DNA of 64,000 nucleotides from Prunus persica (taxonomy: Eukaryota; Streptophyta; Magnoliopsida; Rosales; Rosaceae). Numbering within the stretch: the stretch's first letter is position 1; the number at the start of each line of letters is the position of its first letter. Shown here piece by piece: positions 26,120 to 37,542 of this stretch. Both the position numbers and the translations under genes were made by a program. The DNA lies in contig NC_034016.1 of assembly GCF_000346465.2 (NCBI RefSeq), forward strand, positions 22,250,442 through 22,314,441, in the 5' to 3' direction. Under the pieces are notes generated by a model. That model had not been told where the DNA came from and made no database searches. It worked only from the letters and a program-made list of their open reading frames with translations.

Positions 26120-26588
26120 AATTGGCATGGATTGGGATGTATATAAGTATCAACTATGGTGCATATCTCAACTCTGGAGATTTATCCACAACAGGTAGGA
26201 CGAGAATCGTCCTCAAGAAGAAAGCTTCTAGGTAGGTATGCCAGCCAGCTCCCCTAAAAGTGAAATTGGCTCTACATGCTGATGTCAAAGCTTGCTTCTT
26301 GACTTTAGAAAAATTGAACAATAAGGTTGTATTGGTAATGAGGTTAATTTATAGAATTTATAGGCAATAATAAGCTAGAAATTCTTCTAGCAATTAGATA
26401 TTATAGGTTGGGTTCGACAATTCTGTAGTGAGAGGCATGTCATGATGGTAATAATGGGAATTTGTACAACCTTTTTTATTGATATATAATAACAAGGTCG
26501 GATTTGCTTTATTTATCTTGATTCTATAACTTATTTCATGGAAGGCTTGCTAAATGCAAAGAATTGTTGGACACTAGTAATTTGAGAT

Positions 26589-26625
<37 letters not shown>

Positions 26626-26890
26626 TTAAGTGTATGTTTATTTTACTTACAAAAGTTTTCAAGGAATGGACATCTGTGAGTTGCAGGTCCATGAAAATCC
26701 TACTGCTGTAAAGTAATTTTGAGTTAATGACAGAAACCTCCCCAGATAAATGCTGCAAGTAAACTTGAGGTTCAACAAATTAAAACGAGGCATACAGGAC
26801 TGTTCCAGCTCTGCGCCCTCAAAACATTTATTTTAAAATGAGATGAAAATCATTGAAAGAGTTTGATAAACAGAAAGCTGTTCACTGTGT
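26120..26890. other. Convergent spacer, SWN and first TBL gene
   Basis: The 3'-UTRs of two convergent genes. It includes a (TA)n microsatellite at about 26590-26622. Nothing else is supported. Confidence 0.5.
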
Positions 26891-26893
26891 CAG

Positions 26894-29723
26894 TTACTGC
26901 AAATGAAGATATAATAATTCATTCCAGACATCAGGAATGCCAGGAAGACACCAATGACTGCAATCTTGTATGCCCGAGCGTTGATTCCCGTATATAGATG
27001 GATGGCCATCTATTCTATATTCTGACAAGCTCGTTATGTTCAACAAAGTCACAGGCGTTTTCATCTGCTTTATCACCTCCTCTGCAATTATATCTTTCTC
27101 CTCTGGAATTCCTGAAGGTTGGATGAGGGGTTCATTGGCTTCCGTACAACTCCCGCCTGTATTCCATTGGCCTCCCCTGTTCAGTTGAATGAAGAATTAC
27201 AATAAACAAACCACTCACTCAGCAAATGATTTGCACGCACTAGTTGATCAACATTACACATGCAGTTAGCATAAGAACACATCCAGGAGGGAGGCAAATT
27301 AACCTGAAATGCGTCGGCGATGAACTTCGAAAGAAAACTTGGGTTTTGCGTGGATTGACATGATTATCGACCCATGATGCCCAGGTCATCAAAGCTTTTC
27401 TGAGAGCTGTGGAAACATCAAGATGTGGATGAATTTGGCCCCTTTCCTGGAAGAAATTAATCCTGCAGTTATAAGCTCCAAATGTCAGGTCAGGATATAT
27501 TCCAATTCAAGAAATTTGAATTCACTATTAGCTATATATGTCACTTATATGTATGTATATTCTGTGATGGAACATGCTGTCGTGCTGTCATTCAAGGTCC
27601 TGAAAATTGAGCTCATTAATAGTAGTTCATTATAATAATGGAACCAACTGACCCAGCATTTGTCTTGTGATCGTTCCACCAATGTGCTGTGTTGAATACC
27701 AAAATATCAGCTCCTGTCCATTTAGAAGAAGCGCGATCCATGGAATCAATTTGCAAGGTTTTCACCTGCTTCTTCCCTGCTCGTGACATACCTTGATAAA
27801 CCAAGAAAGGGGACGTATAAAATTCAACTGTACACTTGTAGTCCTGCGAAACAAAAAGAAAACACTTCAGAATAAGTTTAAATAGTACGACATAATTTAC
27901 CGGATATGAAACGACAATAGAGAACAAGTATGAAGATTCATTACCACGAAGTTGTAATTATACTTGCCCTTCCCTTGGATGATTCTGCGCCCTCTTTTAG
28001 CTCCCATTAGCATGCACACCATGGATTCCCATTGATTCCTATTGAGTGAATCTCCCACAAAAACTAGCCTTTTCCCTCTCATCAATTCCAGCATTTTTGT
28101 TGCATCGAACCTTTATATATAGCATTAGCACACCAAAAGTATATCGTTAGATTGCAATCTAACTACATACGTTAATTGTGTTGAGACAAATTAAATACCA
28201 AGCTTAAAGAAGGAACTAATTAGGTACCTTGGAATGTCACAATCTTCTGGTTGCCACCTCCACTTCATGAAGTTTTCGTCTAATCTTCCATTACCTCGAC
28301 AATTAAAACTCTTTTCTATGAAAGGACAAGAACCATTTGCGTACAACGGATAGCTCTTATCATAGACCCACCTCCCTCTTGTAAAATCACATCCTCCTTT
28401 TATTATTCTCTTTTCTTCAACAAACCTGCTACTTGAAGTTTGAGTATTTTCAAATGAAGTTGCTCTGGTCTTCTTCTTCTTTCCCCTCCTCTTTCTACTT
28501 TTCCCTTCAATGTTTTTACTCAAAGCAGCATTTTGCTCTTCGGCCTTGTTCAAAAATGGAGCATTTTGCTCTTCAGTCTTTATCTCAATCTTGTCAAATA
28601 AGATTGCAGGTGCACGTTGTGCTACTGCTGTGAAGTTACCATCTAACTCACCGATGCCTCTGTCTACATCATGATGTAAATCATGTTGTGCCACTTGGGA
28701 TTCATTCTCCTTCCTCTGTAATCCAGAAACAAGTGAATTAATCTCAGAAAAGCCAGAAGCAGCATTTTGCTCTTCAGTCATGTTCATCAATGGAGCATTT
28801 TGCTCTTCGGTCCTCATCTCAATCTTGTCAAATAAGATTGCAGCGGGTGCACTTTGTGCCACTGTTGTGAAGTTACCATCTAACTCACCGCCAACTCTGT
28901 CTTCTTCATCATGATGTAAACGATTTTGCCCCACTTGGGATTCGTTATCCAACCTCTGTAATCTACTAGTAAGTGAATTAATCCCAGAAAGGTCAGAAGT
29001 AGCATTTTTCTCTTTACTCTTGTTCATCAATGAAGCATTTTGCTCTTCAGTCTTGACCTCAGTCTTGTCAAATAAGATTGCAGGTGCACTCTGTGCAGTA
29101 TCTGTGAAGTTACTATCTAACTCACCGCTGATTCTGTCTTCTTCTTCATGATGTAAACCATTTTGTGCCACTTGGGATTCGTTCTCCTTCCCCTGTAATC
29201 CACTAATAAGTGAATTAACCCCAGAAAATCCAGAAGCAGCATTTTGCTCTTCAGTCATGTTCATCAATGGGGCATTTTGCTCTTCTAGCCTGATCTCAAT
29301 CTTGTCAAATAAGATTGCAGCAGGTGCACTTTGTGTCACTGCTGTGAAGTTAGCATTATCTAACTCACCGCCACCTCTGTCTTCTTCATCATGTTGTGCC
29401 ACTTGGGATTGGTTCTCCTTCGTCTGTAACCCACTACTAATAATTGAATTAATCCCAGAAAAGCCAGAAGCATTTTCATCAGGTTGAATGGAGGGTGTAG
29501 CATTCAACTTCAAGATTGAATCTTCCGGACCATTTAGTACTGAAATATTTGGATTACAATTACTAGTCAAAGTCTGAACAGCTGTTTCCTGGGGGACTGA
29601 AGGAATATTGGTTTTGTTGACCCAAATGATAATGGAAATGAGAAAGATGATAGAGGAAGAGATGGTGAAGTAAATTACTAAGGATCTAGTGGGTTTAAAA
29701 GAGAAACTTCTCTGCCTCTTCAT
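26894..29723 (-). CDS. TBL/PMR5-type O-acetyltransferase, copy 1 (long repeat stem)
   Basis: Five exons on the minus strand: 29723-28228, 28110-27945, 27843-27653, 27462-27304 and 27176-26894, giving 764 aa. A basic N-terminus and one membrane anchor (about residues 14-34) mark a type II Golgi protein. Residues about 85-415 are an acidic stem made of four roughly 79-residue repeats. The catalytic region starts at the Cys-rich TBL domain ([12 protein letters not shown]). It carries the GDS motif with Ser520 ([10 protein letters not shown]) and the DXXH motif DCSHW (Asp742, His745), the Ser/Asp/His set of plant polysaccharide O-acetyltransferases. TBL proteins acetylate xylan, pectin, xyloglucan or mannan; the substrate here is unknown. 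It is the first of three tandem copies, nearest TBR/TBL1-6, and by synteny probably TBL6-like. Confidence 0.92.
28540..29480 (-). repeat. Four tandem ~237-bp coding repeats in TBL copy 1
   Basis: The stem of copy 1 is four tandem units of about 237 bp. Each encodes [14 protein letters not shown], then ESQVAQ, a HHDEEDR-like acidic patch, [21 protein letters not shown] and [10 protein letters not shown]. Units begin near 29465, 29231, 28993 and 28755. The frame is kept throughout. The sequence suggests growth by unequal crossing over. Confidence 0.88.
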
Positions 29724-30574
29724 AACTCAGTTTCTCAGTTGTTAGACTAACAGAGTGACAATGGATACTCTTCCTGAAAAAGAGTCAAATAGAGAGCTCG
29801 GTAATATTTAGTAGTATTTGATATATGTGTATATAAGTAGACAGTGCTGCTAATTTGCTAATTAGCTAAAGCAGAGCTTGTTGTTGAATGTCGGTCCTTG
29901 ATAAAAAAACCATCTTCCTCAACTGTTGATGATGATGTTGAAGCCTGAACTAGTTGAGGTGGTGAAGAATGGTGAATGTTACTTGGGTCTGTTGGTTTGG
30001 ATGTGGTAATAGCGGATGAGGTGCGTGTGTTGCTGCGTGCATTCTAGTGTTGTGGCGCGCATGTGCATGAATTGGCTTCTTTTGCCTTTAATTTCACAAA
30101 CTGCTGATATTCTATTTTGGATGGAAGACCTCCCTGCATGCTTTGATTTGGACCATTTGTTCCATGTAGATTGAAGGGCAACCACTTATTAGTTAACCGC
30201 AAACAAATAACTTGGAATTCAATGGTATTCCATCACAATTATTAAAAAAAAACAAGAACAGATTCCATCCAAATGACATGTGCGTCCATAATAATCAGAT
30301 TCTCCTTCCTTTGCAAACCCTTTGATCCCTCTTCTGATTTCACCTTGCTGTGGTAGTAGTAGTAAATTAGATTAGTAGTTGGTTTCTTCAATTGCAAGCG
30401 ATACGATACCCTCAAAATATTCGATGGGAATGGTTATGATGAAGAGAGCATGTCGGAGAGTAATATTCTTTTAGCACTAAAACATATGCATCATGGATGT
30501 GAAGTGGTCCAATGCCGCGTGGTGTAGTGAGCGAAAGGAGCATTATCCCTATTTTGTAGTCTAACTAGCTAGCC

Positions 30575-30605
<31 letters not shown>

Positions 30606-30621
30606 GGATACATTAGCTAGC

Positions 30622-30667
<46 letters not shown>

Positions 30668-30773
30668 GTTCCTGTAAACAAATTCCGTAGAACTTACTAA
30701 TGAAAATAATAAAATGATTGAAAGAGTTTGATTCACATAAACCGGTTGGGAAAAGAATTTTGTGTCTGGTTGG
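29724..30773. other. Spacer between TBL copies 1 and 2
   Basis: This 1.05-kb stretch holds the promoter of copy 1 and the 3' end of copy 2. It shares blocks with the region upstream of copy 2: GATGAGGTGCGTGTGTTGCTGCG, a GA microsatellite (30624-30663), and GTAGAACTTACTAATG. It lacks the SMP-30 gene fragment found upstream of copy 2. Confidence 0.6.
30624..30663. repeat. (GA)n microsatellite
   Basis: About twenty GA units. The longer GA tract at 34717-34783 sits at the matching place upstream of TBL copy 2. Confidence 0.9.
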
Positions 30774-33601
30774 TCAGTTAGTGAGCAAATGATGATACAA
30801 CAATTCATTCCAGATATCTGGAAGACCAGGAAGACACCAATGACTACAATCTAGAATGCCTGATGGATGAGCATCTATTCTATACTCTGACATGCTTGTT
30901 ATGTTCAACAAAGTCACGCGAGTTTTCATCTGCTTTATAACCTCCACTGCAATTCTATCTTTCTCGTTTGCAATTCCTGAATCTCGGAGGAGGGGTTCGG
31001 TAGCTCCTATACAACTCCGGCGTGATTTCCCTTCGCCTCCACTGTTCAATATAATCAAAGATTAATTACCCAAAAACAAAACAAACCTGAAATGCTGCAT
31101 ATAACAACACATTCTGGAGGCACATAATAACAACCTGAAATGCGTTGGCGATGAAGTTCGAAAGAAAACTTGGGTTTTGCTTGGATCGGTGTGTTTATCA
31201 ACCCATGATGCCCAGGTCATCATACCTTTTCTGAGGGCTGTATAAACATCAAGATATGGATGAATTTGGTCCCCTTCCTGGTAGAAATTAACCCTGCACA
31301 TTGATTTCAATCTCACAACAATGAGCACGGTATTATTGGTAGGCTGCTAGCTAGCTACTACTTATTAATTACTATAGCCTAGCTAAGCTATATGTCCTGA
31401 AAATTAATAAAGCTTATCCTTAGTGTAGTTCACTATAATACTCAATAATGATGGTTTTGACAGACCCAGCATTAGTTTTTTGATCGGTCCACCAATGTGC
31501 AGTGTCGAATATCACAATATCAGCTCCTATCCAACGATATGATCTGTGATCAATGGAATCAATTCGCAAGGTTAGGACCTGCTTCTTCCCTACTCTTTTC
31601 ATGCTTTTATCAACCAAGAAAACGGACGGGGAAAATTCAACTTTACACTTGTAATCCTGTGGAAAACAATGATCAACTGCATCACAAATTATGAAGAGAA
31701 GACGCGAAATATGAAACGACATCAATAGCAAACGAAGCGAAGAGAAGAACTATGAAGATTCGTTATTTATTACCACAAAGCTGAAACTATACATCCCCTT
31801 CTCATGTTTGATTCTGGGCCTATTTGGATCTTTTATATCTCCCACTAACATGCACACCATGGATTCAAATTGATTCCTATTGATGGAATCGCCCACATAA
31901 AGTAGCCTTTTCCCTCTCAACAGTTCCAGCATTTTTTTTGCATTGAACCTATCATATAGATAAAATGTTATATATAGCACGCCAGAGACACAGTACTGTA
32001 ATTAAAAATTATGAACAAGGAAGTAAGTACCTTGGAATGTCACAATCTTGTGGTTGCCACCTCCACCTCATGTAGTCTTTGTCTGATCTCCCATTTCCTT
32101 GACAGTCAAAACCTTCAAATATGAAAGGACATGAACGATTTGTGTACAAGGGATAGCTCTTATCATACACCCACCTCCCTCTTGTACTAAAATCACATCC
32201 TCCTTTTATTATTATTTTCTTGTCTTCAGCCTGCACCACCTCGCTACTTGAAACTTGAGTCTTTTGATCAAATGAAGTTCCTCTGTTTTTCTTGTTCTTT
32301 CCCCTCCTACTTCTACTTCTGACTTCAATCCTTTTACTGGATGCAGCATTTTGCTCTTCAGTCTTGTTCATCAGTGGTACTGGAGCCTTTTGTTCTTCAG
32401 TCTTGATTTCAATCTTGTCAAATGAGACTGCAGGTGCACTTTGTGCCACTTCTGCCACCTGGGACTCGTTCTCCTTCCTCTGCAACCCACTAGCAAGTGA
32501 ATTAATCCCAGAAAAGCCAGAAGCAGCATTTTGCTCTTCAGTCATGTTCATCAGTGGAGCATCTTGCACTTCAGTCTTGTTCATTAATGGAGCAGTTTGC
32601 TCTTCAGTCTTGTTCATCAGTGGAGCAGTTTGCTCAACAACCGTATTCAACAATGGAGCATTTTCCTCTTCAGTCGTATTCCTCAATGGAACATTTTGCT
32701 CTTCTGTCTTGGTCATCAATTGAGTACTTTGCTCTTCAGTCTTGTTCATCAATGAAGCATTTTGCTCTTCAGTCATATTCATCAATGGAGCATTTTTCTC
32801 TTCAGTCTTGGTCATCGATTGAGCAGTTTGCTCTTCAGTCTTGTTCATCAATGGAGCATTTTGCTCTTCGGTGCTAAGCTCAATCTTGTCAAATAAGATT
32901 GCAGGTGCACTTTGCGGTGCCACCGCATTTGGATCAAATGAAGTTCCTCTGTTTTTCTTGTTCTTTCCCCTCCTCCTCCTACTTCTGACTTCAATCCTTT
33001 TACTCGATGCAGCATTTCGCTCTTCAGTCTTGTTCATCAGTGGTACTGGAGCCTTTTGTTCTTCAGTCTTGATTTCAGTCTTGTTCCATGGAGTATTTTG
33101 CTCTTCATTCTTCATCTCAATCTTGTCAAATAACATTGCAGGTGTACTTTGTGCCGCTGCTGTGAAGTTACCGTCCAACTCACCACCGCCTCTGTCTTCT
33201 TCATCATGTCGTGGCACTTGGGATTGGTTCTCCTTCGTCTGTAACCCACTACTAACAAGTGAATTCATCCCAGAAAAGCCAGAAGTATTTTCATCAGGCT
33301 TACTGGAGACCAATTCTTCCGGGCCATTTACTGTAACTGAAATATTTGTATTGAAATTACCAGTGAAATTAGTGTGAACAGGCAGAGCGCCTATGGGTGG
33401 TCTGAAACCCGAAACGAGTGAGGATGTGTTGAACTGTAGACAGCTGCCTATTTCTTGGGCCTGCACCACTGAATTAGGAGGAGTGGTGTTGTTGACCCAA
33501 ATGATTATGAAAGTGAGAAAGATGATAGAGGAAGAGAGGCTAAAATAGAATACCAAGGATCTAGTGGGTAATTTAAAGAAGAGACTCGGCTGCCTCTTCA
33601 T
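30774..33601 (-). CDS. TBL/PMR5-type O-acetyltransferase, copy 2 (11-residue repeat stem)
   Basis: Five exons on the minus strand: 33601-32031, 31948-31774, 31656-31466, 31293-31135 and 31041-30774, giving 787 aa. It has the same plan as copy 1: membrane anchor near residues 15-36, long stem, TBL domain ([13 protein letters not shown]), GDS motif with Ser545 ([10 protein letters not shown]) and DCSHW (Asp763, His766). The stem contains about eleven copies of an 11-residue unit, consensus [11 protein letters not shown], many forming N-X-T sequons. Two conserved C-terminal stretches are altered: GGQWNSGGSC of the sisters is [10 protein letters not shown] here, and HPSIYG is shortened to HPSG. 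The frame is open and the catalytic residues are present, so it may be active, but it is the most diverged copy. Confidence 0.9.
32530..32870 (-). repeat. 33-bp coding minisatellite in TBL copy 2
   Basis: About eleven tandem 33-bp units encode [11 protein letters not shown] and variants (AQSMTK, ASLMNK, TQLMTK, VPLRNT, APLLNT). Every unit keeps the frame. The unit looks like the end of the ~237-bp repeat of copy 1 amplified on its own. Confidence 0.9.
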
Positions 33602-34713
33602 AATTTGTGATCAGTTTCCAACTTGGACTGAGAGAGTCCAGAACAAGTAGCAAGGCTTGGCTTGTACAGCAAACTTGCAGAAAAAGTGAGTAGGCAGTAA
33701 GTACTGACTAATTTGCTCAAGCAGAGCAGTTGCTTTGCTAATTGGGAATGTGTGTGGTGGGGTGTTCATAAAATAAAAACCATCTATTTGTCTTTCATTA
33801 TTTTACATCATTGTCGGAAGCTCAAGGCTTAGTTGAGAATGGTGAATGTCACATGGGTTGGTTTAGATAGCGTTGTAGGAAGCGGATGAGGTGCGTGTGT
33901 TGCTGCGAGCATGACAATGTTGGCATATGCATGAATTGGCTTCTTTTGTGTTGGCATATGCATGAATTGGCTTCTTTTGCCCTTCCACTTAACGTTAGTG
34001 AATGAAAGGAAGACCATTCATTCCAATTTCCATGCAGATTGAATATTAACCACAAGCAAAGAACTTGGGATTCAGGCATGTCTTATTCCATATTAAAAAA
34101 TAAAAAAAAATTCAAACGAGACATCATAACTGCATGTAAAATGACATTCAAATCCTCACTTTCTGGCGACGAGGGCAAGGTGTTCGACAAAATGCTTCTA
34201 AGAAGGCAAAGCAAAGTGGTGTGCAGTCTTGGGCATCTTAGCTAGCTTGAACTGGTTATTAGCAATTACAAGTTTTGGTAATTAATTAAATAAAAAATAA
34301 GGTCTTTCTCTTCAAAATCAATGTTTGACAGCCTCTTGATTTTACCTCACGGGAAAATTCCTGGAGACATCATACACGGCAAAATCATATCAAAATATCT
34401 GGTAGAGTAGAATGGTTATGATCAAGAGGGCATGACACTGGCAGGATAGTATCTATCAATCTTGCTCAGTTTGTGTTGGGAATAATATGAATCTTGCTCA
34501 GCTCAGCTGTATGGATCGTAACCCTTTTGTCGCATCTATCAATCTTGCTCAGTTTGTTTTTGCACTAAAAACATTAAACATATGGTCTAATAATACCATA
34601 TGTCGTGGTCTAGTCTAGTGTAGCGGGCAAGAGGAGCAACATCCCTAGTTTGTGGTCTAGCGTTTTGTATTTTATATTTTTTCTTTTTCGTTTCGGACGA
34701 AAAAACAGTAAAA

Positions 34714-34787
<74 letters not shown>

Positions 34788-35100
34788 TTTGGGCCATTAA
34801 ACAAATAGTGTAGAACTTACTAATGGATGAAAATAGAGCCCACAACCAGAAAAAAGAGATCCACTAAAGCCCAGACAGAAATTTTAGACGAGAATGTCGC
34901 CCAATTTATCATGCCAATTCAGAGCTTAAAGGCCTCATTTATTGGTAAAAAGGACAGCCCAGATGAACTAGCCCATTATAAAAAGAGTGGATTACTGATC
35001 CATAAATCAACTTAAAATTCCCAAGTTCAACATCTAATTAATCTATCTACCTATGAATATGAATGTATGATATGATGGTGGTGGTTTAGTCCATTCCAAC
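33602..35100. other. Upstream region of TBL copy 2
   Basis: Non-coding. It holds a perfect 31-bp tandem duplication (33918-33948 and 33949-33979), a 24-bp direct repeat (about 34451-34474 and 34535-34558), and a long GA microsatellite. From about 34790 on, it resembles the region 38625-38890 next to the intact SMP-30-like gene (shared words include TCCACTA, CAATTCAG, TTACTGATCC/TTACTGATAC and TTAAAATTCC). Confidence 0.6.
34717..34783. repeat. Long (GA)n microsatellite
   Basis: More than 30 uninterrupted GA units upstream of TBL copy 2. It is likely highly polymorphic. Confidence 0.95.
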
Positions 35101-35244
35101 TTTCAACCAGAAAAGACTGCCTACCTCAACAAAAACAACATGCCTTCTTCTAAATTAGGCTTATCCCATCCCAAGCCAAGCATGTGATTGAGTTTGAGAT
35201 ATATGCACCTTCCCATCCTTCAAGGTTGCTGCTGTGGCCAACCA
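35101..35244 (-). pseudogene. Broken 3'-end fragment of the SMP-30-like gene
   Basis: This stretch is a diverged copy of 38897-39011, the last coding bases and stop region of the SMP-30-like gene. Shared blocks are the CAGAAAAGACTGCCT end, CCTTCCCATCCTTCA and GTTGCTGCTGTGGCCAACC. On the minus strand the start reads LATAATLKDGKV like the intact gene (LATAATVKDGKV). Insertions then break the frame. Only about 36 codons' worth is present, with no promoter or first exon. It sits 200 bp beyond the stop codon of TBL copy 3 and marks the end of the tandemly duplicated unit. Confidence 0.82.
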
Positions 35245-35440
35245 ATATACATGACCAAAACATAATGTTACAGTCCCAAACAATCATGAAATTTCACTCG
35301 CATTCCCAGGTAGCCCTCAAAGAATTATATATAAACCAAAATTATAAGCCAGCCAGTAAACCAGCTCACTGAACAAATGATGAACTAATTATTTACAAGT
35401 TAGATAAAAGATTTATAATGAAAAATCTGTTTACCTTCAG

Positions 35441-37542
35441 TTACTGCAAATGAGCATACAACAATTCATTCCAGAGATCAGGAATGCCAGGAAGACACCA
35501 ATGACTGCAATCTTGAATGCCTGAAGAGGAGTGTTTCCCTGATTTTCTTCCATATATAGATGGATGACCATCAATTCTATATTCTGACAAGCCAGTTATG
35601 TTCAAGAAAGTCACACGAGTTTTCATCTGCTTTATGACCTCCTCTGCAATTACATTTTTCTCAGAATAAGAGAAGCTTGAAGTTTGAAGCGGTTGAGTTG
35701 CTTCTTTACAACTCCCGCCTGAATTCCATTGACCTCCCCTGTTCAATCAGTTACAAACCACTCAGCAACTACCACACAGAAGTTCGACACTGCCAAATAT
35801 GAGTCTTATAAGTTCGACATTGCCATATATGAATCTTATGCAACATGAATACACGCAAACCTGAAATGGGATGGTGCTGAACTTCGAAAGAAAACTTGGG
35901 TTTTGCGTGGATTGATGCGTTTATCAACCCATGATGCCCAGGTCATCAAAGCTTTTCTGAAAGCTGTGGAAACATCAAGCTGTGGATGAATTTGGCCCCC
36001 TTCCTGATAGTAATTAATCCTGTCATAAGCTCCAAATGTCAGGGTTCCAATTCAAGAAATATCTAATTATCTGAGATGTATCCCTTGTATTCCGTGAACA
36101 TGTCACTTTTTAGTTTTAACACATCATCAGACTTCAAAACGAGTAATAATTCAGTAATGGAAACTGACCCAGCTTTAGTTTTGTAATGAGACCACCAATG
36201 TGCGGTGTTGAATACCAAAATATCAGCTCCTCTCCATCTAGATGAGCCGTGATCAATGGAATCAATTCGCAAAGTTTGCACCCGCTTCTGCCCTACTCTT
36301 GCCTTGCCTTCATGAACCAAGAAATGGGACACATAATATTCAACTGTACACTTGTAATCCTGTGAAAAAAAACTTCTTCAGAAATTAAATACTGAGTAAC
36401 CTGCAAATGAAACAACAATAGAGAACAACTGTGAAGAATTACCACAAATTTGAAACTGTAATCCCCCTTCTCTTTGGTGATTCTGCGCCTATGCGTCTCA
36501 TAGACCCTATTTGGATCTTTGATAGCTCCCATTAACATGCACAGCATGGATTCCCATTGATTCCTATTGATTGAATCGCCCACAAAAACTAGTCTTTTCC
36601 CTCTGATCAGTTCCAGCATTTTTGTTGCATTAAACCTATGATACAGTAGTTCAAGAATCATGACTGCAATCTAACTGCATTATGTCCAGACCAAAATAGC
36701 AATCTTATAGAATTCATCATACATACATCATACATGGCTAGAATTGGTTTTTCAAATAAATAAAAAGATTGGAGGAGGAATTACCTTGGAATGTCACAAT
36801 CTTGTGGTTGCCATCTCAACTTCATGTAGTCTTTATCTAATCTTCCATTACCCTGACAATTAAAACCTTCATCTATGAAGGGACAGGAATCATTTGTGTA
36901 CAAAGGATAGCTCTCATCGTAGACCCACCTCCCTCTGGTAAAATCGCATCCTCTCACTCTCTTGTTCTCAACCTGCCCGCCACTTGAAATTTGAGTATTT
37001 TCAAATGAAGTTTTTCTAGTCTTCTTCTCATCAATCCTCTTTTTACTTGTGACTTCAGTCTTATTCAATGCAGCATTTTTCTCTTCAGTCCTCTCAATGT
37101 TCACAAATAGGATTGTAGTAGGTGCACTGTGTTCAATTGGTGGGAAATTACCATCAGACTCACCGCCTTTTTCCTCTTCGTGTTCTGGCACTTGGGATTC
37201 GTTCTCCTTCCTCTGTAACTGTAACCCACTAATAAGTGAAATCCCAGAAAACCCAGAAGCATTTTCAGGTTTGCTCAAACGGGTACCCTTCAAGATCGAA
37301 TCTTTAAGACCATTTACTGAAAAATTCCTACTGAACCCAGTCAATGTGTGAACAGCTATGGGTTTGAAACCCAAAACGAGTGAGGATGTGTTGAACTGGA
37401 GACGGGTTTCTTGGGGTACTGAAGGAGTTGTTTTGATGATCCACATGGTAAAGAAAGTGAGAAAGATGACAGAGGAAGAGATGGTAAAAGAAAATACTAA
37501 GAATCTAGTGGGTTTGAAGGAGAAACTTCTCTGCCTCTCCAT
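35441..37542 (-). CDS. TBL/PMR5-type O-acetyltransferase, copy 3 (short stem)
   Basis: Five exons on the minus strand: 37542-36785, 36635-36443, 36359-36169, 36019-35861 and 35738-35441, giving 532 aa. Membrane anchor at about residues 14-36 (FSFTISSSVIFLTFF). The stem is only about 150 residues, with one degenerate unit (ASGFSGISLISGLQ, NESQVPEHEEE). The TBL domain starts [18 protein letters not shown]. Catalytic Ser274 lies in [10 protein letters not shown], and Asp510/His513 in DCSHW. GGQWNSGGSC and HPSIYGRK are intact. Exon 3 and exon 4 lengths (191 and 159) equal those of copies 1 and 2. This copy has the usual family length and is probably closest to the ancestral gene. It neighbours the intact SMP-30-like gene. 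Confidence 0.93.

Noticed and set aside
32292..32877. Plus-strand frames of 143 and 107 codons opposite TBL copy 2
   Set aside because: They are antisense shadows of the 33-bp repeat array. The periodic peptide simply mirrors [11 protein letters not shown] codons, and no start context or splice pattern supports a gene.
28191..33601. CRISPR-like regular repeats in the TBL cluster
   Set aside because: The repeats are in-frame coding units without spacers, in a plant nuclear gene. They are minisatellites.
34610..34804. Frame with a long Ser-Leu repeat
   Set aside because: It is only the translation of the GA microsatellite.
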